This document shows, one piece after another, positions 15,201 to 21,994 of a DNA stretch of 25,792 nucleotides. Origin of the DNA: Bacillota bacterium (lineage in GTDB: Bacteria > Bacillota > Sulfobacillia > RBS10-35 > JAJYVN01); assembly GCA_021791995.1 (NCBI GenBank), contig JAJYVN010000011.1, positions 1 to 25,792 on the forward strand, read 5' to 3'. A model generated the notes under the pieces. The model saw nothing but the letters and a program-made list of their open reading frames with translations, was not told the DNA's origin and did not search any database. Both the position numbers and the translations under genes were made by a program. Positions within the stretch are counted from its first letter, which is position 1; every line of letters begins with the position of its first letter.

Positions 15201-16267
15201 CCGTTTCGCGAGTCCCGTGTCTTGGAATTTTGCGCAGCGTTCACGTCCCGGTCCAGGGCCGCGCCGCATATGGGGCACGGCCAGTACCGCACCGCAAGCG
15301 GGAGGTGGTCCACGGTTTGGCGGAAGGTGTGGCACCGCTTGCGGACGGGGTAGAAGCGGTGGATCGGAACGAAGGTGCGACCGTACCACCGCGCCGTATA
15401 CTCTAGTTGCCGCGGCAACGCTCCCCACCCCACGTCGGCAATGTTCTTGGCCAATGTCGGGTGCGCGAGCACCCCCTTCACGTTCCAACCCTCCGCGCAT
15501 ACCACTTGGTTTTCACGGATGATGCGCGTGCTGCGTTTGTGCGTGAAATCTCGTCGCCGGTCGGCGATGCGGGCCACCTTGCACCGCGCCTTGGTTCGGT
15601 TGCGCGAGCGCGTCTGCTTGCGGACCGGACTCCGTTGCGCCCGAGCGAGCTGCTTCTCGTCCCGGCGGAGAAAGTGTTCGTTTCCCACCTTCTCCCCGGT
15701 GCTCCGAACGACGGTATCCAGTAACCCGAGGTCGAGGCCAACGTTCACATTGACCTCAGGCAACCGAGCAACGTCCTCCTCGGTCGAGAAGGAGACGAAG
15801 GAACAGCCGGCTTGGTGTTTTCTGACCGTGACGCTGGTTGGTTCCGCACCGACGGGCCGCGTCCAACGGATGTCGAGCGGCGCGTTCATCTGGGCGAGCG
15901 TGAGGTTACTGCCCTTCCACGGGAAGCCACCGATGTGGTATGTGGCGCTCTGTCGATCATGCTTGCGGTGGAAACGTGGGCATTGGGCGCGACCCGCGAA
16001 GAAATGGATGAAGGCCGCGTTCCGGTGCTGCAGGTCCTGTTGGAGTGGAACGCAGGAGACTTCGGCCAGCCAGGACGTCTCCGGGTCCCGCACCAAGAGC
16101 CGATCCGTTTCCGCATCGTCGATGCGCTCGTGGTGCCCAAACCACGCCTCGGTGCGCAGGGCCGGCCTCCCGTTGTACACGTACCGGACGTAGCCGAAGG
16201 TCTGCGCCAGGCCACGCGCCTGATCGTCGGTCGGGTAGGAACGGTACTTGTACGCCTTGCGCTCCAT
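15080..16267 (-). CDS. tnpB: RNA-guided endonuclease TnpB (IS200/IS605 family)
   Basis: 395 residues from ATG 16267. The N-terminus (KAYKYRSYPTDDQ, TFGYVRYVYN) and middle (FFAGRAQCPRF, LTLAQMNAPLDIRW) follow the usual OrfB pattern. RuvC residues are all kept: D179 in VGLDLGL, E259 in VCAEGWNVKG and D341 in LDRDVNAAQN. The C-terminal zinc finger is damaged: the first CxxC reads C312-HT-F315, while the second, C331/C334, is intact. A short deletion is likely near residue 214, where relatives read QRRLSRKQKGSNNRNKAR. The tail after about 350 overlaps the right end. It should cut DNA guided by omegaRNA and favour retention of the element, but the lost cysteine makes activity uncertain. Confidence 0.93.
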   Translation of the reverse strand: MERKAYKYRSYPTDDQARGLAQTFGYVRYVYNGRPALRTEAWFGHHERIDDAETDRLLVRDPETSWLAEVSCVPLQQDLQHRNAAFIHFFAGRAQCPRFHRKHDRQSATYHIGGFPWKGSNLTLAQMNAPLDIRWTRPVGAEPTSVTVRKHQAGCSFVSFSTEEDVARLPEVNVNVGLDLGLLDTVVRSTGEKVGNEHFLRRDEKQLARAQRSPVRKQTRSRNRTKARCKVARIADRRRDFTHKRSTRIIRENQVVCAEGWNVKGVLAHPTLAKNIADVGWGALPRQLEYTARWYGRTFVPIHRFYPVRKRCHTFRQTVDHLPLAVRYWPCPICGAALDRDVNAAQNSKTRDSRNGPPGWRRRPVEGMIDPLGNGWRDPDEARSPDERSPGIPPA

Positions 16268-16274
16268 GCCTTGC

Positions 16275-16280
16275 ATTATA
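16275..16280 (-). promoter_or_regulatory. -10 box of tnpB, possibly leaderless
   Basis: A perfect minus-strand TATAAT ends 7 bases before ATG 16267, so initiation at normal spacing would fall on the start codon itself. No good -35 is found at 17 bases. Either tnpB mRNA is leaderless or this box is fortuitous. Confidence 0.4.
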
Positions 16281-16320
16281 CATATCACACACAATGAGAG
16301 AAGTTAGCGAATCGGCTTAT

Positions 16321-16340
16321 CCCCGTGCCGAACGGCGGGG
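16321..16340 (-). repeat. Left-end hairpin of the IS element
   Basis: On the plus strand CCCC (16321-16324) pairs with GGGG (16337-16340) and GCCG (16327-16330) with CGGC (16333-16336), with a GT bulge. Its resemblance to the right-end hairpin supports its role as the subterminal transposase site. Confidence 0.5.
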
Positions 16341-16415
16341 GTTTGCACCGCGTCTCTTTGGTCTGTGTACCATTCGAACGGGATGAATCCGGCGGAAGCC
16401 GTGCGTTGGACGAGC

Positions 16416-16450
16416 GTTGGCGCGGGGCGATGATTAGGGCCCGCGCCAAC
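16416..16450 (-). terminator. Terminator-like hairpin downstream of hsp20
   Basis: GTTGGCGCGGG (16416-16426) is a perfect 11-base inverse of CCCGCGCCAAC (16440-16450), loop 13 bases. It starts 40 bases after the Hsp20 stop on that gene's transcript. No U-run follows, so it may instead be an mRNA 3'-protecting structure. Confidence 0.5.
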
Positions 16451-16489
16451 CGAACTGGGATGGCGGTTCGCTCGGTAGGCAGGCCCAGC

Positions 16490-16975
16490 CTATCGAGCCT
16501 CCGGCTCACCAAGGCGTCGGTTATGCGACTTTGCCCCTGTGGTGCCCGCGAGCACCGGGATTGCCTTGGGGCGAACAGATTCTTGCTTCGGAAGATGCAC
16601 CGTCAACACTCCGTCCTGGTAGCGTGCTTCCACATGCTCAGCGTCGACGGGCATGTCCAGATCGAAGCCTCGTTGGAAGTCACCAGAGCGTGTCTCCGTC
16701 CGGAGGGAGCGAACGGAGGGATCGAGCGTGCCGTCAGCGGCGCGTGTGGCACGGATCGTCAGGTGTCCTCCCGAGAGACGCAGATCAATGTCCTCTCGCT
16801 GCACACCGGGAAGTTCGGCACGCACGATGATGGCGTCGGGGCTCTCCTGGATGTCAACAGGAAATGCGAACCATCCTTGCCGCGAATTGGCGTCATTCCA
16901 CCCGTCGAAGAAGTGATTCACGGAACGCTGCATGTCGGAAAGCTCGTTGAATGGATGCCACTGCACGAGCGACAC
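16490..16975 (-). CDS. Hsp20/alpha-crystallin family small heat shock protein
   Basis: 161 residues from GTG 16975, with GGAGGT nine bases upstream. A short N-terminal arm (WHPFNELSDMQRSVNHFFD) precedes the alpha-crystallin domain (about 38-131), with family marks ELPGV (54-58), DIDLRLSGGHLTIRA, FQRGFDLDMPVD and the closing DGVLTVHLPK (121-130). The C-terminal I-x-V anchor (IPV, 139-141) used for oligomer assembly is present. It is an ATP-independent holdase that binds unfolding proteins in the cytoplasm. No CIRCE operator is visible in the 135 bases separating it from the divergent gene. Confidence 0.95.
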   Translation of the reverse strand: MSLVQWHPFNELSDMQRSVNHFFDGWNDANSRQGWFAFPVDIQESPDAIIVRAELPGVQREDIDLRLSGGHLTIRATRAADGTLDPSVRSLRTETRSGDFQRGFDLDMPVDAEHVEARYQDGVLTVHLPKQESVRPKAIPVLAGTTGAKSHNRRLGEPEAR

Positions 16976-17113
16976 AGCCGAGCCACCTCCGCTTGATCAG
17001 TTTCTGTCCCTAGCATGCCCCACCAGCGGGTGGAGCCATCCGCCATCGATGCCTCCGCAGGACCCTTGTCTTCTGTTGTCGAACCGTGCGGTTGAAACGG
17101 GAGGCGCCGTGTG

Positions 17114-17416
17114 ATGCAAACGGTGGTGGAAGATCAAGGACTCGCCGTATTTCCGGATATTCGTCGCTTGCGATGGCTCGAGGGAGTACTCGAACTCTGG
17201 GATGCCGACGGTGTGCGCCATGTCGTTGGCACATCCGGTGAGGATATCCTGCTGCTTGGCCGGTCCTTCGCTGCGTTCGCGCTTCCGGAGGGCGCACGGC
17301 GCGTGTATTTGGGGGCCAACTTTCCTGAGGGCCAGGAGCTCGTCATTGAGCGCAGGAAGGACTGCCTGGCCTTGGCCATTTCACCCAAACCAAAGGGAAA
17401 TGCGGCGCAGGCATAG
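17114..17416 (+). CDS. Hypothetical protein, unknown family
   Basis: 100 residues from ATG 17114 (a GTG precedes it in frame; GGGAGG lies about nine bases upstream). It has no membrane helix or signal peptide. Alternating hydrophobic strands (LRWLEGVLELWDADGVRHVVG, DILLLGRSFAAFAL, ELVIERRKDCLALAISP) suggest a small beta-rich domain. I do not recognise the family. It is divergent from hsp20 and lies ahead of the threonine operon, from which it is separated by a promoter-like box. Confidence 0.6.
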   Translation: MQTVVEDQGLAVFPDIRRLRWLEGVLELWDADGVRHVVGTSGEDILLLGRSFAAFALPEGARRVYLGANFPEGQELVIERRKDCLALAISPKPKGNAAQA

Positions 17417-17439
17417 CCCGCGCTCACAGGGCCCCTTCC

Positions 17440-17448
17440 TGCTATGAT
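17440..17448 (+). promoter_or_regulatory. Extended -10 promoter ahead of the threonine operon
   Basis: TGCTATGAT fits an extended -10 (TGn plus TATGAT). Transcription would start near 17455 and give a leader of 35-40 bases containing GGGTGGGGGG before the likely start at 17491 or 17497. No -35 match is visible, which extended -10 promoters can tolerate. Confidence 0.5.
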
Positions 17449-17490
17449 GGAGATATGGGGCCGGTGGCGGATGCCGCCCTGGGTGGGGGG

Positions 17491-17955
17491 ATGGGAGTGG
17501 CTCAGAAGCGGTTGTCTGTGCAGACTATCGCGAATACGCAATTTGACGAGGTTGTGGGCGGGGCAGCGGCGGAGCAGTCGATCTTTGTGCTCTTCACGGT
17601 TGGTCCGGAGGACGAACTCGAACAAGCTTTGGCACCAGTGGTGGAACGGCACCGGGGTCGCGTGCGGCTGTATAAGGCGAGTGCCGAGGAGTTCCGTGAG
17701 CGCATCGCTCGCTGGCAGGCTGCTCGGCGGGCCTACGATAGCTATAGCTTTGACCGACTGCCCACGATCGGACTCTTCCGCGGGGGGAAGCTCCTCACGA
17801 CATTCAGGCCGAGACAGGTCTTCTATATTGACAAGCTTCAGCGACGTGAAGCGGCCGAACAGTTCGAGATCTTCCTCCAGAAGATGGTGTACTTCGACCC
17901 AGACACGGTCAAAGAACAGAAGAATTTGCCTTTGGAGGCCCACCACTCGTCGTGA
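17491..17955 (+). CDS. Thioredoxin-fold protein lacking the CxxC active site
   Basis: About 154 residues. Starts at ATG 17491 and GTG 17497 follow a G-rich ribosome site; a longer frame from 17455 would begin at the predicted transcription start. The order is strand SIFVLFTVGPE, an amphipathic helix EDELEQALAPVVERH, strand RVRLYKAS, a long helix, and RLPTIGLFRGGKLLTTFRP with the cis-Pro of the thioredoxin fold. The position where WCGPC should follow strand VLFT reads VGPED, so no redox cysteines exist; the protein has no Cys at all. It probably acts in binding or as a scaffold. The stop overlaps a possible upstream start of thrC. The specific family is not recognised. Confidence 0.72.
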   Translation: MGVAQKRLSVQTIANTQFDEVVGGAAAEQSIFVLFTVGPEDELEQALAPVVERHRGRVRLYKASAEEFRERIARWQAARRAYDSYSFDRLPTIGLFRGGKLLTTFRPRQVFYIDKLQRREAAEQFEIFLQKMVYFDPDTVKEQKNLPLEAHHSS

Positions 17956-17969
17956 AAATGGAGCAAGAC

Positions 17970-19046
17970 ATGATGCGGGCGCATCCCTGGCGTGGGATCG
18001 TTGCGGAGTATCGTGACCAGTTGCCTCTCCCTCCGGATGTGCCGGCGATTACGCTCTTGGAGGGCAATACGCCGCTCTGCCCCGCGTTGCGGGCGGGCGG
18101 GGACAATCCGTTGTATCTGAAGGTCGAGGGTTCGAACCCCACCGGGTCGTTCAAGGATCGAGGCATGACGGTGGCTGTGACGGCGGCGGTGGCGCAGGGG
18201 GCGCGGTTCTTGGTCTGCGCATCGACCGGAAACACCTCGGCCTCGGCGGCTGCCTTTGCCGCACGGGCGGGAATGCCGGCGCTGGTTGTGGTGCCAGCCG
18301 GTGAGGGGGCGGTCGCGCGGGGCAAGCTGGCGCAGGCCGTCGCTGCTGGTGCGCGGGTGGTGATGGTGCGCGGAAATTTTGATCAGGCGTTGGCCGCAGT
18401 ACGTGATCTTGTGACCCGTCGGCCGGATGCTGCCCTGGTGAATTCGGTCAACCCTTTACGGCTGGAGGGGCAGAAGACGGGGGCCTTTGAGGTGGTCGAG
18501 CAACTCGGTGATGCCCCGGACTGGCTGTGCATTCCCGTGGGCAACGCCGGGAACATCTCCGCCTACTGGATGGGTTTTTGTGCCTATTATACGCAAGGAC
18601 GTGCGCTGCGGCGGCCACGTCTTCTGGGTGTTCAGGCGGCTGGGGCCGCGCCCTTGGTGGAAGGGCGTTGGATCGACCAACCCAAGACGATTGCCTCGGC
18701 GATTCGGATTGGGCACCCCGCCAGCGCGGATTTGGCCAAATCCAGTGTGGTGGAGTCGAAGGGGCATTTCCTGGCGGTATCGGACGAGCAGATCTTGGAG
18801 GCCTATCGTTTTCTCTCTGTGCGGGAGGGCGTTTTCTGTGAGCCGGCGTCGGCCGCTTCCCTGGCCGGGTTTTGGGAGGCGCAGCGGACTGGATGGATCG
18901 CGCCAGGGGAGAGCTGCGTCTGTGTTTTGACCGGGACAGGCCTCAAGGATCCGGAGCGAGCGCTGGCTGTGGCGGATTCGCCCGTGGAGGCTGATCCGAC
19001 CGCAGAGGATCTGCTCCGCGCCCTGCCACCAGCGCTGCAGGGGTAG
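17970..19046 (+). CDS. thrC: Threonine synthase
   Basis: 358 residues from ATG 17970 (GGAG six bases upstream); GTG 17952 would overlap the preceding stop, so the exact start is open. The N-terminus HPWRGIVAEYRDQLPLP is typical of the short Bacillus-type ThrC. PLP lysine K62 is in NPTGSFKDRGM, with ASTGNTSASAAAFAARAG as the phosphate-binding Ser/Thr stretch and PVGNAGNISAYWMG the glycine-rich cofactor loop. It converts O-phosphohomoserine to threonine. The gene sits 12 bases ahead of thrB, its substrate supplier, in an operon that lacks homoserine dehydrogenase. A mutually antisense 333-codon frame is a shadow of this gene and thrB. Confidence 0.96.
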   Translation: MMRAHPWRGIVAEYRDQLPLPPDVPAITLLEGNTPLCPALRAGGDNPLYLKVEGSNPTGSFKDRGMTVAVTAAVAQGARFLVCASTGNTSASAAAFAARAGMPALVVVPAGEGAVARGKLAQAVAAGARVVMVRGNFDQALAAVRDLVTRRPDAALVNSVNPLRLEGQKTGAFEVVEQLGDAPDWLCIPVGNAGNISAYWMGFCAYYTQGRALRRPRLLGVQAAGAAPLVEGRWIDQPKTIASAIRIGHPASADLAKSSVVESKGHFLAVSDEQILEAYRFLSVREGVFCEPASAASLAGFWEAQRTGWIAPGESCVCVLTGTGLKDPERALAVADSPVEADPTAEDLLRALPPALQG

Positions 19047-19058
19047 GGGGCGCTGCGG

Positions 19059-20003
19059 GTGGAATTTGGGCGTTGGGTCCGTGTGGTTGTTCCTGCTACG
19101 TCTGCCAACCTCGGTCCGGGGTTCGACGCGCTCGGACTTGCCCTCGATTGGTGTGAAGTGGTGCGTTTGCGGTTGCGTCCGGAGGGTGTACGGGTCCAGG
19201 TCACGGGGACGGCGGCGGACCAGGTGCCACGGGATGAGACCAATCTGGCGGTGCGAGGGGCTCGTGCAGTTCTGGCGGCCTTGGGTGTTGCATCGGTTGG
19301 CCTGGAGGTGGAGCTTAGCGTCGAGCTCCCAGTGGGACGTGGACTGGGCAGTAGCGCGGCCGCTGTGGTGGGGGGTGCGATGGCGGCCAACGCGCTCTGT
19401 GGGTTGTCGCTCGGAAACGAGGAGATTGTAGAGGTCGCTGCCCGGATCGAGGGGCATGCCGATAACGTGGCGCCTGCGGTGCTGGGCGGTGTGTGCGTCT
19501 GTGCGCCCCGGACTGGTTCTGCACGGACGACGTGGGCCTTGCGCCTGGATCCGCCCTCAAAAGTATTTGCGCTTCTTGCTATTCCGAATGTCTCATTACC
19601 GACATCCGTCGCTCGGGCCGCACTCCCCGGTCGCGTTGCCTTTCGTGATGCCGTGGCAAATGTGCAACGGTGCGCCCTCTTGGTCGCCGCACTTTCGCTC
19701 GGTCGTTTGGATGTGCTGGCTGACGCGACGCTAGACTGTCTGCATCAGCCGTACCGCCTGCCGATGGTTCCTGGGCTGGGGGAGTGTATTGTGCGTGCTC
19801 GACAGGCGGGAGCCCTGGGCGCGTTTTTGAGTGGCGCTGGTTCAACGGTGTTGGCATTGGTGCGCGACGAGCGTGCGGTGCTCGACCGGGTCCGAGCGGC
19901 CCTCGCAGACTCCCTTCTCGGTGTGGAGGGGGGAGGAAGTCTGCGCCAAGTCCGCCTCCGTTCCGGTGGTGCCCAAGTGAGTTACGAAACGGCGGACGCA
20001 TGA
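19059..20003 (+). CDS. thrB: Homoserine kinase
   Basis: 314 residues from GTG 19059 (GGGGG just upstream, 12 bases after thrC). GHMP kinase motifs: VPATSANLGPGFDALGLAL (11-29, substrate site), PVGRGLGSSAA (91-101, ATP loop) and the C-terminal GAFLSGAGSTVLALV. It phosphorylates homoserine to O-phosphohomoserine, the substrate of ThrC. The length is normal for the family and there is no transit sequence. It is co-transcribed with thrC. An 88-base gap without a clear terminator separates it from the MotA-like gene. Confidence 0.96.
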   Translation: MEFGRWVRVVVPATSANLGPGFDALGLALDWCEVVRLRLRPEGVRVQVTGTAADQVPRDETNLAVRGARAVLAALGVASVGLEVELSVELPVGRGLGSSAAAVVGGAMAANALCGLSLGNEEIVEVAARIEGHADNVAPAVLGGVCVCAPRTGSARTTWALRLDPPSKVFALLAIPNVSLPTSVARAALPGRVAFRDAVANVQRCALLVAALSLGRLDVLADATLDCLHQPYRLPMVPGLGECIVRARQAGALGAFLSGAGSTVLALVRDERAVLDRVRAALADSLLGVEGGGSLRQVRLRSGGAQVSYETADA

Positions 20004-20091
20004 GCCCTAAACAATCACCCGGTTTGTCACGATACGAATAGTGGGGTGGAGTCACTCTCCTTCCTCGTGCGCGCAGAGGGAGTTGGTGGGG

Positions 20092-20934
20092 GTGCAGCGT
20101 TCACGGATGGAGATGGGCGTGTTGCTCGGACTGGGCCTTGCCCTGGCAGCCATCATCTCCTCCAACCTGATCGACGGGTCAAATCTCTTGGCATTGCTCA
20201 ACCCTGCGGCCGGCATTCTCATCATCGGGGGGACCCTCGGGGCGACTGCGGTCAGCACCCGGTGGTCCAATCTGATGGCACTGCCGAGTAGCATCGTCAC
20301 GGCCTTTCGCTCTCAGAAGATTGACCTCCCGGGGGAGATTGAGCGGATGGTCGCGTTTGCGCAGAAGACGCGGCGCGACGGGCTGTTTGCTTTAGAGGAC
20401 GAGGTCCAGAAGCTAGATAGTACCTTTCTGCGACGCGGACTGCAGATGGTGATTGACGGTGCCGACGCCGAGGCGGTCCGCAGTGTGCTCCGCATTGAGG
20501 GATCCCTACGAGCGCGGGCGGGCCGTGAGCGGGCCCAGGTGTTCGAGACGGCGGGCGGATACGCTCCGACCATGGGCATCATCGGCACCGTCATGGGACT
20601 CGTCCACGTTTTGGCCAATCTCTCCAACGTGGCGTCACTCGGTCCGTCCATCGCGACCGCGTTTCTCGCCACGTTTTACGGGATTTGCACCGCAAACGTC
20701 TTCTGGTTACCGCTGGCGAGTCGATTGCACAACGTTGCGGCGGAGGAGAGGGCGGTGCTCGACGTCTACCTTGAGGGTATTCTGTCGATTCAGGCGGGCG
20801 ATAACCCCAGTACCGTGCGCGACAAGCTCCTGGTGTTCTTGCAACCGGAGCGGGCCTCCAAGTCCCCAACCCCGCCGCCAGCCCCGTCGGGTCCGGAGGA
20901 CTCCGTTCGTGAAAAGGGTAGTCAGGTTGCGTGA
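20092..20934 (+). CDS. motA: MotA/TolQ/ExbB-type proton channel protein, MotA-like
   Basis: 280 residues from GTG 20092 (GGGAG nine bases upstream). Four membrane helices: about 6-24, 32-52, 155-178 and 186-207. The cytoplasmic loop carries KTRRDGLFALEDE, matching the charged Arg/Glu torque motif of MotA. The conserved prolines are present in GGYAPTMGIIGTVMGL and ANVFWLPLA. The C-terminus is Pro-rich (TPPPAPSGPED). MotA forms the flagellar stator with MotB, but no motB follows; the next gene is on the other strand and overlaps the last 13 bases. It may pair with a distant MotB or serve another proton-driven complex. The threonine genes upstream do not suggest a motility operon. Confidence 0.85.
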   Translation: MQRSRMEMGVLLGLGLALAAIISSNLIDGSNLLALLNPAAGILIIGGTLGATAVSTRWSNLMALPSSIVTAFRSQKIDLPGEIERMVAFAQKTRRDGLFALEDEVQKLDSTFLRRGLQMVIDGADAEAVRSVLRIEGSLRARAGRERAQVFETAGGYAPTMGIIGTVMGLVHVLANLSNVASLGPSIATAFLATFYGICTANVFWLPLASRLHNVAAEERAVLDVYLEGILSIQAGDNPSTVRDKLLVFLQPERASKSPTPPPAPSGPEDSVREKGSQVA

Positions 20935-21761
20935 GTAGCGGGGAAGGATCCAAGGACCCGCAGCAGGGCAGTCCGCCCCTCCAGTTCGGTGAGCGCTGCC
21001 CGGCAGGCCTCGTCCCCCACGTGGCCTTGGAGTTCGAGGTAAAAGAGGTAGTGCCATGGCCTGCGCCCGCTCGGTCGTGACTCGATCCGCAGGAGATTGA
21101 CACGCCAGAAGGCGAGTGTGCCGAGGCACCAGAAGAGCGATCCCGGATGGTCATCATCAGCCAAGGCCAGAACAATCACGGTTCGATTCTCCCCCGGCGC
21201 GGGCGCGGGTGGTGACGCCTCGCGGGTCAGCACGTAAAAGGCGGTCGTGTTGTCGGGGCTGTCCTGGATGTTGCGTGCCAGGACTTCCAATCCATACAGT
21301 TTTGCCGCTGCCTCTGAGGCGATGGCTGCCGCGCCGGACTCGGGTTCGCGGACCAGGTTGGCCGCACTGCCGGCCGTGTCATAGACTGCGATGGCTTCTG
21401 CATCCAGGGTTCGCAAAAAGGTCTCACATTGGGCCAGGGCTTGGGGATGCGAATAGACCCGACGAATCGCCTCGATCTTGTCGCCCGGTAGGCCCAGAAG
21501 GCAGTGATTGACATGAACCGCGACTTGACCGCAGATCCATAGTGAGTGTTCGAAGAGGAGATCGTAGCTCTCCCGGATGGTGCCAGCCGTTGAGTTTTCG
21601 ACCGGGATAACACCGTAGGGGACATCACCGCTTTGCACGGCAGTGAATACGTCCCGCAACGTACGGTGCGGGACTGCGGTCGCCTCCCGATGGTGGAAGA
21701 AGGTCTGGATCGCCTGTTCGCTGAATGCCCCTGGCTCGCCCTGGAAGGCCACCCGCACCAA
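20922..21761 (-). CDS. pheA: Prephenate dehydratase
   Basis: 279 residues from TTG 21761 (AAAGGAG nine bases upstream) or GTG 21758; frames reaching further upstream lack a ribosome site. The catalytic domain shows VAFQGEPGAFSEQA, VIPVENSTAGTI (51-62), SHPQALAQC and DTAGSAANLV. The C-terminal ACT domain (about 195-275) holds GSLFWCL and the phenylalanine-sensing ESRP (227-230). It turns prephenate into phenylpyruvate and should be feedback-inhibited by phenylalanine. The conserved Thr-Arg-Phe near the end of the catalytic domain reads NTTAF (171-175): Thr is kept, Arg is Ala. It is a monofunctional enzyme without a chorismate mutase domain. Confidence 0.93.
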   Translation of the reverse strand: MVRVAFQGEPGAFSEQAIQTFFHHREATAVPHRTLRDVFTAVQSGDVPYGVIPVENSTAGTIRESYDLLFEHSLWICGQVAVHVNHCLLGLPGDKIEAIRRVYSHPQALAQCETFLRTLDAEAIAVYDTAGSAANLVREPESGAAAIASEAAAKLYGLEVLARNIQDSPDNTTAFYVLTREASPPAPAPGENRTVIVLALADDDHPGSLFWCLGTLAFWRVNLLRIESRPSGRRPWHYLFYLELQGHVGDEACRAALTELEGRTALLRVLGSFPATHAT

Positions 21762-21792
21762 TGCACACTGCTCCTTTGCCGCACCTCCGAGC

Positions 21793-21802
21793 ATCATACA
21801 CC
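21793..21802 (-). promoter_or_regulatory. Promoter-like decamer upstream of pheA
   Basis: Minus-strand GGTGTATGAT, identical to the box ahead of phoU. Initiation about seven bases downstream gives a leader of roughly 25 bases that contains the AAAGGAG ribosome site. No -35 is visible. Confidence 0.35.
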
Positions 21803-21906
21803 AGGGGACGCGCAGGACCGTGCGTTCTAGGGGAAGAATATCCGCATCGTGGGTGAAGGACGACCCAATCGGGGCGATGCCGATAGCGTCCTGGCGGACG
21901 GTTCGA

Positions 21907-21916
21907 GGTGTAGGAT
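21907..21916 (+). promoter_or_regulatory. Promoter-like decamer upstream of the response regulator gene
   Basis: GGTGTAGGAT on the plus strand differs by one base from the phoU and pheA boxes. It is placed to drive the two-component operon with a leader of about 70 bases, back to back with the pheA box. Confidence 0.3.
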
Positions 21917-21994
21917 CATGGCGCCCCGAATCCGAGATTTGCGTCGAAGGAAGGGAATTGCGATTGCCGCATGGTTTCACGTCGCGAAGCGAGC

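Larger units (their letters stand above)
15063..16360 (-). mobile_element. IS200/IS605-type element carrying tnpB only
   Basis: The element is defined by tnpB between two similar GC-rich hairpins. The right end is at 15070-15092, minus strand CCCCCCGGC-TTAA-GCCCGGGGGG, followed by TCAA, the right cleavage tetranucleotide known from IS608. The left hairpin is at 16321-16340, minus strand CCCCGCCG-TT-CGGC-AC-GGGG, 54 bases upstream of tnpB. There are no terminal inverted repeats or target duplications, as expected for Y1-transposase elements, and no tnpA, so movement would need one in trans. The left boundary is uncertain by about 20 bases because I could not identify the insertion tetra- or pentanucleotide. 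Confidence 0.75.

Noticed and set aside
18127..18145. GAGGGTTCGAACCCC looks like a tRNA T-arm
   Set aside because: It is codons of thrC (VEGSNPTGS); no acceptor, D or anticodon stems surround it.
18456..19457. 333-codon minus-strand frame
   Set aside because: Antisense to thrC and thrB; composition rich in Arg/His/Pro as in shadow frames.
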